DNA of 6,389 bases from Treponema sp. (GTDB taxonomy: Bacteria > Spirochaetota > Spirochaetia > Treponematales > Treponemataceae), in assembly GCA_024691105.1 (NCBI GenBank), contig JAILNY010000053.1, forward strand, positions 1 through 6,389, written 5' to 3'. Both the position numbers and the translations under genes were made by a program. Below are positions 1 through 5,042 of the stretch, piece after piece. Below the pieces are notes generated by a model. The model saw only the letters and a program-made list of their open reading frames with translations, had not been told where the DNA came from and did not search any database. How positions within the stretch are numbered: the first letter of the stretch is position 1; each line of letters begins with the position of its first letter.

Positions 1-239
1 ATAACAGGAAGCCACGCTCTATCCATCTGATCAAGGATTCCATTTAGTGTATGAATTGCTCTTTTTAAATAAGATGTATAACAGAGATCAAAGTCATATC
101 CTTCTTCTTTAAGAAGATTTCCCGCGTTTTTTGCCTCTTCACGCCCTTTTTCGCTTAATTCAACATCTGTCCAGCCAGTAAACAGATTAAGCTTATTCCA
201 TTCACTTTCACCATGCCTAACCAAAACTAATTTTGTCAT
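1..239 (-). CDS. gpmA: 2,3-bisphosphoglycerate-dependent phosphoglycerate mutase, N-terminal part
   Basis: This gene is cut by the left edge of the window; 79 codons plus two bases are present out of about 250 usual for the family. The enzyme interconverts 3- and 2-phosphoglycerate in cytoplasmic glycolysis and gluconeogenesis. The protein opens MTKLVLVRHGESEWN, the phosphoglycerate mutase signature, in which His9 is the phospho-accepting histidine and Arg8 the partner of the RHG triad. FTGWTDVELSEKGREEA (residues 20-36) and YTSYLKRAIHTL (54-65) are also typical of the dPGM family, as is the following DRAWLPV. The ATG at 239 follows an AGAGAGGA ribosome binding site. The upstream gap carries a promoter and two operator-like dyads. 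The family call is secure; the partial state is due only to the window boundary. Confidence 0.96.
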   Translation of the reverse strand, partial: MTKLVLVRHGESEWNKLNLFTGWTDVELSEKGREEAKNAGNLLKEEGYDFDLCYTSYLKRAIHTLNGILDQMDRAWLPV

Positions 240-255
240 TTAAATCCTCTCTTTG

Positions 256-277
256 ATAGTTAGTTATAACTAACTAT
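256..277. promoter_or_regulatory. 22-bp perfect palindrome, probable operator of gpmA
   Basis: This is a perfect dyad with arms ATAGTTAGTTA and TAACTAACTAT and no spacer. It lies 17 bases upstream of the gpmA start codon, just after the predicted transcription start, where a bound repressor would block transcription. Gapless AT-rich dyads with TAGTTAG-type arms resemble MarR-type operators, but the regulator is not in the window. The core GTTAG-N6-CTAAC recurs at 309-324. Confidence 0.6.
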
Positions 278-287
278 ATTTTTCAAA

Positions 288-316
288 AGGATATCACTTA
301 TCTATATTGTTAGCAA
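288..316 (-). promoter_or_regulatory. Predicted gpmA promoter
   Basis: On the minus strand TTGCTA (311-316) and TATCCT (288-293) are separated by exactly 17 bases, giving a predicted start near 281. Each hexamer matches four of six sigma-70 consensus positions. The dyad at 309-324 covers the -35 and the palindrome at 256-277 covers the early transcribed region. Confidence 0.5.
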
Positions 317-324
317 TAGCTAAT
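309..324. promoter_or_regulatory. Second operator-like dyad, GTTAG-N6-CTAAT
   Basis: The arms GTTAG and CTAAT flank six bases, matching the core of the perfect palindrome at 256-277 (GTTAG-N6-CTAAC) with one changed arm base. The two sites begin 50 bases apart, close to five helical turns, which would allow one regulator to bind both on the same DNA face. The site overlaps the predicted gpmA -35 and lies upstream of the divergent gene at 386, so it could affect both. Confidence 0.45.
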
Positions 325-326
325 TC

Positions 327-355
327 TTAAAAAAATAACACAATCCCGCCATAAT
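327..355 (+). promoter_or_regulatory. Possible promoter of the gene at 386
   Basis: TTAAAA (327-332) and CATAAT (350-355, five of six matches to the -10 consensus) are separated by 17 bases. The predicted start is near 362, leaving a leader of about 24 bases with no good ribosome binding site. A TTGACA at 357-362 has no -10 at usable spacing. This is a weak call. Confidence 0.35.
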
Positions 356-385
356 TTTGACACATTCTTTACGTACACTTAGGCC

Positions 386-973
386 ATGAAACAGAGAACA
401 ATTTCAACAAATAAAATCACTTCAGCGCGCACGGCATCTGGCCGTCCTCGTTTTTCGCTTGTCGCGTTTTATCGCCACGGATTTTCGCGTGTCACATTTC
501 CCGGCCTCGTAATTATAGCCCTTGTTGCCCTCATAGCCGTTGGACTTTCAAACTGCAAATCAACCGACACAATCTTTTGCACAGTTGGAGAAAAAGAAGC
601 CTACATCTTTTACACAAAAGACAACATCGACTACAAATCTTCAGAACCACTCGCAGTCTTTATCGACCACGAAGGCATGTTCCACATCTTTGAACTCGAA
701 CACAAAATTCACTATACAACGTTATCACGCACAAAATTCATCGAGCAGCTTTCTAAAATCTGTTCAAAAAACTACTACGAACGCATAGCCTATCTGACCC
801 TCAACAAAAAACCAAACCGCTACGCCGTTATCGAAGACATAATCTTAGACTCAACCCTGGTTCAGATTACCGGCTATAAAACACAAGACGCACATTCCTT
901 TAAGAACGTGCGTCCGCTTGAAGAACCAAATCCAGAATTACGCTTCTGTTTTGGAGATGACTTTATTTACTGA
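386..973 (+). CDS. Envelope-anchored protein of unknown function, possible ExbD/TolR-like fold
   Basis: I do not recognise a named family. The 195-residue product has a long basic N-terminus (residues 1-39), one hydrophobic segment (about 40-54, LVIIALVALIAVGL), then SNC with Cys57 placed as in a relaxed lipobox, and a polar domain of about 135 residues. It is either a lipoprotein or a single-pass membrane protein with an extracytoplasmic domain. PLAVFIDHEGMFHIF (88-102), a helix near 115-130 and IAYLTLNKKPNRYAVIEDII (134-153) follow the strand-helix-strand-helix order of ExbD/TolR periplasmic domains. The conserved membrane Asp of ExbD is absent and no ExbB-like gene is near, so that idea is weak. 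Only this ATG is plausible in frame, yet it has no clear ribosome binding site. The gene diverges from gpmA and converges on the TPR gene. Confidence 0.72.
   Translation: MKQRTISTNKITSARTASGRPRFSLVAFYRHGFSRVTFPGLVIIALVALIAVGLSNCKSTDTIFCTVGEKEAYIFYTKDNIDYKSSEPLAVFIDHEGMFHIFELEHKIHYTTLSRTKFIEQLSKICSKNYYERIAYLTLNKKPNRYAVIEDIILDSTLVQITGYKTQDAHSFKNVRPLEEPNPELRFCFGDDFIY
451..500 (+). repeat. Imperfect 30-base-period direct repeat inside the 386 gene
   Basis: The 20 bases at 451-470 and at 481-500 match at 15 positions, in the same reading frame, and encode FSLVAF and FSRVTF ten residues apart. The surrounding stretch (about 425-515) is roughly 55% G+C, far above the flanking DNA, and gives an arginine-rich segment before the membrane helix. 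It may be a small internal duplication or an inserted repeat. Confidence 0.45.
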
Positions 974-993
974 ATGAAACTTGCAGCCGCCTT

Positions 994-2016
994 TTAAAAT
1001 GCCTCGCTTGAAGCACCTATATCCAATTTGTTGTCTATAGCAAGTTTTACATATTTTATAAATTCATCAAACTCCGGATACTTTGAAAAACCTATGGTCG
1101 TTGTAAAATGCTTCTTAGGATTGAACTCATCTATTCCTAATAAATAAGGTGTTCCAAATTCTTCTGTAACTGCATCATATTCAAGATTTACAGTCTTTAT
1201 TACTTTTCCATTCAAACAAACATTACAGGTTAAAGGATAATAAAACTCTCCTGACTGATCAAATCTTTCATAAACATTGACTTCATATTTGCCATGTGCG
1301 AAAGAATAAAGAAAAAAGAAAGATTGCTGCTTTATATTTTGATCTGTGCTTTGATTCCATATTGTTCTTAGGCGCTCTTCATATTTTTGCGCAGCCTGAT
1401 ATTCACCGTTAGAATATAAAATTAAGATCATAAGATTTGTCATCGAAAAAGAATCTTTATTGGATTCCAAGTATTCTTCAACATAAGGACGCGCCTTTTT
1501 ATATTCCTTCATCTCATACAAAATATATGCCATACTGTATGCTGCATCAGGTGATTTTTCAATTTCATAAAATTGTAAATAATTTTCTAATGCCTTTTTA
1601 TAATTGCCCTGCTTTTCAAATATCAAACCAAGCATTCGATACGCATTAGAATCGTTTTTATTCAACTCAACACACTTTTGATAATTTTTAATTGCTTCAG
1701 AAAATTTATTTGTATAATAGTAACTTCCCGCAAGATAATAATACGCTCTTGAAAAATCAGGCGCTTTTTGAATCGCGGTCTTAAAATATTTTTGCGCTTC
1801 ATTATCCTGCTCCAGCCTAAAATATGCCAGCCCAAGATAAAAATACTCAGATGCAGTATATAAAGATTCATCAGATTCTTTTATTGAATTTATAATTGCC
1901 TCATACTGTCTCTGCTGATCAAGAAGTTCATATTTTTCATTAATAAAATCATTTTTCTGCGCAAAGCATGCAAATGCCATAAATGTAATTAAAATTGATA
2001 GTAAAAGTTTTTTCAT
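994..2016 (-). CDS. Secreted tetratricopeptide repeat (TPR) protein
   Basis: The product has 340 residues. Residues 1-19 form a signal sequence (MKKLLLSILITFMAFACFA), so it is exported. Cleavage after Ala19 is likely, though Cys17 after AFA could serve as a loose spirochaetal lipobox. About five tandem TPR units follow, at roughly 53-88, 89-122, 123-156, 157-189 and 190-222. They show the usual W/Y-x2-LG-Y and A-x3-F/Y pattern, for example FYLGLAYFRLEQDNEAQKYF and AYRMLGLIFEKQGNYKKALE. TPR arrays bind proteins or peptides. The C-terminal 110 residues (about 230-340) are not TPR and I do not recognise them. The start is set by the signal sequence and an AAAGGA site at 2025-2030, eight bases upstream. 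The gene lies 15 bases after the membrane-protein gene upstream, suggesting one transcript. The specific role is unknown. Confidence 0.9.
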   Translation of the reverse strand: MKKLLLSILITFMAFACFAQKNDFINEKYELLDQQRQYEAIINSIKESDESLYTASEYFYLGLAYFRLEQDNEAQKYFKTAIQKAPDFSRAYYYLAGSYYYTNKFSEAIKNYQKCVELNKNDSNAYRMLGLIFEKQGNYKKALENYLQFYEIEKSPDAAYSMAYILYEMKEYKKARPYVEEYLESNKDSFSMTNLMILILYSNGEYQAAQKYEERLRTIWNQSTDQNIKQQSFFFLYSFAHGKYEVNVYERFDQSGEFYYPLTCNVCLNGKVIKTVNLEYDAVTEEFGTPYLLGIDEFNPKKHFTTTIGFSKYPEFDEFIKYVKLAIDNKLDIGASSEAF

Positions 2017-2031
2017 ATTTTTTATCCTTTC

Positions 2032-2730
2032 TCACTGTTCTGATATTTTATTGAGATTATCACTTATAATTTCAACTTTTGCAACAAGAACTTTTTTTAT
2101 TGGGAAACTTCCCAGTTCATAATCAAAAGAATGACAATACTCAATTTTTGTCTTATCAGTTATGATATATATTAGCTTATCTGAAATATAAAATTTATAA
2201 GAAACAGAATTTTCATATTCACTTTCATTTAAATAATGTTTCTTAAAATAATCAAGCAAGTCTGAACACTTGTCATTAGCTTTTAACACGATTCGTCTAT
2301 AAAATATTTCTTCAGAATTTTCCATGACAGAAAAATCAATTTTAATTTCTCGATTCGTGTTTTTACTATTTAATATCTCAAGATGATATTTCCAAATGAA
2401 AATACGAAGAAGAATACTCATGCTTGAAAGTAAAATAACAAAATAAACAAGTTCGAGTTCTTTACTTACTATGCACTGATATACAATCATTACTGAAAAT
2501 AAAATCATCATATATGTAATAGCTTCATACAAAATACTTGAAATATGAATTTGTGCTATGACAAAAAGAGCAACGATGTTGTATCCAATAACCAAAATTC
2601 CAAGTTCCTTAAATGGTATTGGAATATTTTTTAAATAATAAAATACAATTGCAGTAAGCAATTCTATTAAAGTGGTAATAGCAAATACGCAAAGGTATTG
2701 TATCAAATATTTATTTTTCTTTGTTTTCAT
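2032..2730 (-). CDS. Four-helix membrane protein with cytoplasmic C-terminal domain, unknown function
   Basis: No family is recognised. From the ATG at 2730 the product has 232 residues: a basic start (MKTKKNKYLIQYLCV), four hydrophobic helices at about 8-33, 44-64, 68-88 and 93-112, and a polar C-terminal domain of 120 residues. That domain alternates predicted strands and helices and contains KFYISDKLIYIITDKTKIEY. By the positive-inside pattern (WKYH after helix four) it should be cytoplasmic. The frame also has a GTG at 2754 that would add eight residues (MIGTLVES). Neither start has a good ribosome binding site, and I prefer the ATG because it gives a normal basic membrane-protein N-terminus. 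The TPR gene begins 15 bases downstream, with its ribosome binding site immediately after this stop codon, so the two are probably cotranscribed and may act together at the envelope. Confidence 0.78.
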   Translation of the reverse strand: MKTKKNKYLIQYLCVFAITTLIELLTAIVFYYLKNIPIPFKELGILVIGYNIVALFVIAQIHISSILYEAITYMMILFSVMIVYQCIVSKELELVYFVILLSSMSILLRIFIWKYHLEILNSKNTNREIKIDFSVMENSEEIFYRRIVLKANDKCSDLLDYFKKHYLNESEYENSVSYKFYISDKLIYIITDKTKIEYCHSFDYELGSFPIKKVLVAKVEIISDNLNKISEQ

Positions 2731-2819
2731 ACTTTCAACCAGAGTCCCAATCACCAGGCAAAAATCTAATCTCTATCAAAATTTTTATTAACATAATCCA
2801 GCAGCGACTAAGCTTTTAT

Positions 2820-3170
2820 TCATTTTTTACTTCCATAATTCCTAGACAGTTTTGAAATTATTGCATCTTCAAAATTTCTTCGACCATCAATTATTGTATG
2901 AACTATTACTTTCTTTCCTGAAATTTCATAAATGATTCTATAATATTCTTGAATCAATTCTCTGTATTGTGTAATTCCCTGACGCTCCAATTCAGGAACA
3001 ACTCTTCCGCTCCTAGGATGTTTTTGAAGAGACATCACATTTTCTTCAAATTCAGAAATTATTCTTTCAACATAGTCAGGACTCCGAGAAAAGTAATAAT
3101 CAGCAATTTCGTTCAAATCCTCTTCGGCAAATTCTGAAACTATAATTTCTTCAATTTTTTCATTTTCCAA
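2820..3170 (-). CDS. ParE/RelE-family type II toxin, TTG start
   Basis: This 116-residue protein is a plasmid-stabilisation/ParE-RelE fold toxin. Members of the superfamily poison DNA gyrase (ParE) or cleave ribosome-bound mRNA (RelE); the sequence suggests ParE but cannot fix the target. Diagnostic segments are FAEEDLNEIADYYFSR (14-29), LQKHPRSGRVVPEL (48-61), YRELIQEYYRIIYEI (69-83) and VHTIIDGRRNFEDAI (90-104). The start is placed at a TTG (3168-3170) because GAAGGAAG lies seven bases upstream and the family begins just before the first strand (EEIIVSEFA). The frame is open to an ATG at 3236, but that would add 22 residues encoded inside the antitoxin gene without family support. The gene overlaps the antitoxin by 11 bases, the usual coupled layout. 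No key segment is missing, so the toxin looks intact. Confidence 0.9.
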   Translation of the reverse strand: MENEKIEEIIVSEFAEEDLNEIADYYFSRSPDYVERIISEFEENVMSLQKHPRSGRVVPELERQGITQYRELIQEYYRIIYEISGKKVIVHTIIDGRRNFEDAIISKLSRNYGSKK

Positions 3171-3444
3171 GATTGAACTTCCTTCGTAAATTTGAAAAAA
3201 CTTCTTTTGCAGGTTTTGTTCTTCCAGCACGTACATCCTTTTCTGAGAATTGAATGATTTTTAACAAATTAAAAGCATCCTTCATTTCCTGGTAAGATTC
3301 AACATCGATTAATACAGCACGGGATTCACCGTTTTGTGTAATGATAAGAGGTTCTTTTTTTTCATTTACAAAATTCATCATATCTGCTGCATTTGTTTTT
3401 ACATAGGAAATAGGTTTAATACATTCCTGAACATTTGTAATCAT
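3160..3444 (-). CDS. Phd/YefM-family antitoxin
   Basis: This 94-residue protein is the antitoxin of the pair. Residues 9-54 (IKPISYVKTNAADMMNFV through AVLIDVESYQEM) match the Phd/YefM DNA-binding dimerisation domain, including the typical PLIITQNGESRAVLID strand pair. Residues 60-94 form the extended tail that would wrap and neutralise the toxin, and contain RAGRTKPAKEVFSNLRRKF. Members bind their own promoter and repress it, more strongly with the toxin bound. The ATG at 3444 follows GGAGGT. The gene is first in the operon, and its stop overlaps the toxin start. A good promoter at 3464-3492 has an inverted repeat around its -10, which fits autoregulation. Confidence 0.93.
   Translation of the reverse strand: MITNVQECIKPISYVKTNAADMMNFVNEKKEPLIITQNGESRAVLIDVESYQEMKDAFNLLKIIQFSEKDVRAGRTKPAKEVFSNLRRKFNLGK
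3178..3185 (-). promoter_or_regulatory. Ribosome binding site that decides the toxin start
   Basis: GAAGGAAG on the minus strand lies seven bases before the TTG at 3168-3170 and inside the antitoxin coding sequence. It is the only good site near any possible start of the toxin gene and supports translational coupling to the antitoxin. Confidence 0.7.
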
Positions 3445-3453
3445 AAATACCTC

Positions 3454-3483
3454 CAGTCTTTATATAGTATCGTATTTAGACTG
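3454..3483. promoter_or_regulatory. Inverted repeat CAGTCT-N18-AGACTG, probable toxin-antitoxin operator
   Basis: The six-base arms at 3454-3459 and 3478-3483 are exact reverse complements, centred 24 bases apart. They bracket the -10 hexamer and part of the spacer of the antitoxin promoter. Such placement fits autorepression by a Phd-family antitoxin complex. Confidence 0.45.
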
Positions 3484-3492
3484 ATTTAACAA
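3464..3492 (-). promoter_or_regulatory. Promoter of the antitoxin-toxin operon
   Basis: On the minus strand TTGTTA (3487-3492) and TACTAT (3464-3469) are separated by exactly 17 bases. The predicted start is near 3457, leaving a short leader of about 13 bases that contains GGAGGT. Confidence 0.68.
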
Positions 3493-3547
3493 GGAAAATT
3501 GAGTTAGTCCAGTGCGAAGTTTTTCCATATCCATAATTAAGGGAATA

Positions 3548-4210
3548 TTATTCCAATTTTTCTCCACAATAAGGACAAAATTTTATTTTTCTTTCCTCTT
3601 CTGGCTTAGAAATCGCTTCTACGAAGCCTGCAGAAATAATACCAGTAGGTACGGCTACTAACCCTATACCTAACAATGCAATTATTGCACTTAGTATTTT
3701 GCCCAAAACTGTAACAGGATATATATCGCCATATCCAACTGTAGTCAATGTCGCTAGAGCCCACCATAAAGCATCAAAAGCATTTTTAAATACTTCGGGC
3801 TGGGCTACATTTTCAATATTAAACATTAAAACAGCTGCAACAATCATTAGAAGTATAACAACAAATATTGAAGATAATAGTTCGTGTTTTTTATTCTTAA
3901 ATACAGCAAAGATTTTACTAAGAGCATCTGTATATCTATTTATTTTGAATATTCGAAATAGTCTAATTATTCTTAATATTCGTAAAACACGTAAGTCAAT
4001 TGGAATAATATACGGTATATAAAATGGAAGAATGGCTAGCAAATCAATCAATGCTAAAAATGAAAAAATATATTTTATTTTTGCAACAAAATATTTTTTG
4101 TCTGGATATAATAAATCTGCCGTCCACACTCGCAACAAATACTCGATAGTAAAAATGATTACGGATGTCTTTTCAATTATACTAGAAACTGTTTTTATAT
4201 TTTCTGGCAA
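3548..4210 (-). CDS. Voltage-gated-type potassium channel, probably truncated at the N-terminus
   Basis: This is a six-transmembrane-type K+ channel subunit missing its first helix. Visible in order are S2 (about 9-28, SSIIEKTSVIIFTIEYLLRV), S3 (47-65), S4 (73-90, with R74, R77, R80, R83, R86 and K89 at every third position), S5 (112-132), pore helix plus filter TTVGYGD (156-162) and S6 (170-195). A soluble tail ends in CPYCGEKLE, a single zinc-knuckle-like CxxC. Channels of this family form tetramers and conduct K+ across the inner membrane. The start used here is a TTG with no ribosome binding site. The frame continues upstream to a stop at 4304-4306 through 31 codons containing only a partial S1-like stretch (DLFQLNQIANFIL) and no ATG. 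Bacterial relatives normally have a complete S1, so the gene is either 5'-decayed or starts unconventionally. It has no obvious promoter. Confidence 0.8.
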   Translation of the reverse strand: MPENIKTVSSIIEKTSVIIFTIEYLLRVWTADLLYPDKKYFVAKIKYIFSFLALIDLLAILPFYIPYIIPIDLRVLRILRIIRLFRIFKINRYTDALSKIFAVFKNKKHELLSSIFVVILLMIVAAVLMFNIENVAQPEVFKNAFDALWWALATLTTVGYGDIYPVTVLGKILSAIIALLGIGLVAVPTGIISAGFVEAISKPEEERKIKFCPYCGEKLE

Positions 4211-4303
4211 AACAAACGGATGGTGTAAAATAAAGTTCGCAATTTGATTTAATTGAAAAAGGTCATTATATATGCCAAAAAGTTTTTTAGCACAAAAACA
4301 GCA
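4211..4303 (-). other. In-frame remnant upstream of the K+ channel
   Basis: These 31 codons are open in the channel frame and read KKLFGIYND, then LFQLNQIANFIL, then HHPFVL directly into the channel S1-S2 region. They resemble a shortened family N-terminus and S1 helix but contain no ATG, GTG or TTG with a ribosome binding site. They are bounded by a TGA at 4304-4306. A deletion or decay of the gene start would explain this. Confidence 0.45.
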
Positions 4304-4339
4304 TCACACATAGCAAGATTTTCTATTTTCATCTCGCGC

Positions 4340-4558
4340 TTATTGCAATTTTCCTGTTTTGATTTCTGTCTTTAAATAGTCATACACATAAAGAGGGCTT
4401 TGAAAGTAAAGACCAGTTTTCGAATCACAGAGTTTCTTGTAGAGTTCTGAATTGTAGACAGTTCTAAGGGCTTTTTCCATACTAAAAGAAAAATCCTTTA
4501 CAAGATATGTTGCAAGGTCCCGCGTTGTACATTCAATTTGATATTCAATATCACTCAT
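4340..4558 (-). CDS. Small helical protein, third gene of the DUF3791-DUF3990 cassette
   Basis: This 72-residue protein begins MSDIEYQIECTT. It contains SFSMEKALRTVYNSELYKKL (24-43) and TGLYFQSPLYVYDYL (48-62), a pattern typical of small proteins encoded beside DUF3990 genes. I do not know a characterised function. The start at 4558 is preceded by AAGGA seven bases upstream and overlaps the end of the DUF3990 gene by eight bases, which points to coupled translation. The frame is open farther upstream (to 4714), but that part lies antisense-free inside the DUF3990 gene and is not supported. Its layout (IEY near the start, S-F/L-S followed by an A-containing helix, an aromatic C-terminal helix) echoes the DUF3791 protein at 5042-5266. 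An antitoxin or partner role for the DUF3990 protein is inferred from position only. Confidence 0.82.
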   Translation of the reverse strand: MSDIEYQIECTTRDLATYLVKDFSFSMEKALRTVYNSELYKKLCDSKTGLYFQSPLYVYDYLKTEIKTGKLQ

Positions 4559-5042
4559 AGCAGAGTCCTTTATTTTGCAATGTCTGAATCGCCTTTTGTG
4601 TACCGAAAAAATATTGAAAAGTAATGCCTTCCATGTATTTAAGTCTTTCAAGGAATGTATCAAAAGTGATATCGCCTTCAACAAAACGTCGGATTTGAGC
4701 ACCAACTCTATCATTTGCTATAGGACCTATTACTACATCGTAATCATGAGAAAAATCCTGGTTTTCTAAACTGCGATTCTTAAAGACAAAATCTGCCCAA
4801 TCTTTTGAATATTCTGAAAAAGAAAGGACTTTCAGACTTCCATCCTTCAAAAGGGAATCATCAAATTCAAATTTTGTTACATAAGGTTCAGTTCCAAAAA
4901 GTTCTGCTTTATAAGTTGCCATTTCATAAGCTTGCTTAAAATTATCCGAAAGATAAAAACCGCGGCCAAAATCTTTATTTGGCTTTGAAAGGTTCAAATC
5001 AATTTCTTTTATTTCTACTGTTGAACCATGATATAAAAACAT
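4551..5042 (-). CDS. DUF3990 protein, ADP-ribosyltransferase-like putative toxin
   Basis: This 163-residue protein carries the DUF3990 pattern. LYHGST (residues 3-8) with His5, FGRGFYLSDNFKQAYEMA (25-42) with Tyr30, YDVVIGPIANDRV (101-113) and TFQYFFGTQKAIQTL (141-155) follow in order. The HGS...G-x-G-[IF]-Y spacing resembles the His-Tyr part of the H-Y-E catalytic core of PARP/diphtheria-type ADP-ribosyltransferases, so NAD-dependent modification of a cellular target is a reasonable inference. The third catalytic residue cannot be assigned by eye; Gln143 or Gln149 lies where an acidic or Gln residue might be expected. It has no signal peptide and should be cytoplasmic. The start at 5042 is chosen because GGAGGAAA lies six bases upstream and the ATG overlaps the previous stop as TGATG. 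An in-frame ATG at 5069 lacks such support. It is the middle gene of three overlapping genes. Confidence 0.88.
   Translation of the reverse strand: MFLYHGSTVEIKEIDLNLSKPNKDFGRGFYLSDNFKQAYEMATYKAELFGTEPYVTKFEFDDSLLKDGSLKVLSFSEYSKDWADFVFKNRSLENQDFSHDYDVVIGPIANDRVGAQIRRFVEGDITFDTFLERLKYMEGITFQYFFGTQKAIQTLQNKGLCYE

Noticed and set aside
1437..1649. 70-residue plus-strand frame inside the TPR gene.
   Set aside because: It is antisense to clear TPR repeats, with no start signals.
2788..2823. 11-codon frame MNKSLVAAGLC whose ATG overlaps the toxin stop.
   Set aside because: It is too short to distinguish from chance, although the coupled ATG is suggestive.
3171..3236. ParE toxin start at the ATG at 3236.
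   Set aside because: It would add 22 residues encoded within the antitoxin gene. The TTG at 3170 has a near-consensus ribosome binding site and fits the family start.
3460..3534. 24-codon minus-strand frame starting MDMEKLRTGLTQF upstream of the antitoxin.
   Set aside because: It has no ribosome binding site, overlaps the antitoxin promoter and ends in the -10 region. It may be a remnant, but nothing supports translation.
3699..4247. Two plus-strand open frames opposite the K+ channel.
   Set aside because: They are antisense shadows of the S2-S6 coding sequence; the minus-strand frame has the filter and S4 signatures.
4281..4305. AT-only hairpin GTTTTT-loop-AAAAAC after the cassette as a terminator.
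   Set aside because: The stem is short and AT-only, not followed by a T-run at the right distance, and lies in the channel remnant.
4559..4714. Upstream extension of the 4340-4558 frame to an ATG at 4714 (124 residues).
   Set aside because: It lies entirely inside the DUF3990 gene in another frame. The ATG at 4558 has AAGGA seven bases upstream and gives a protein of family-like length.
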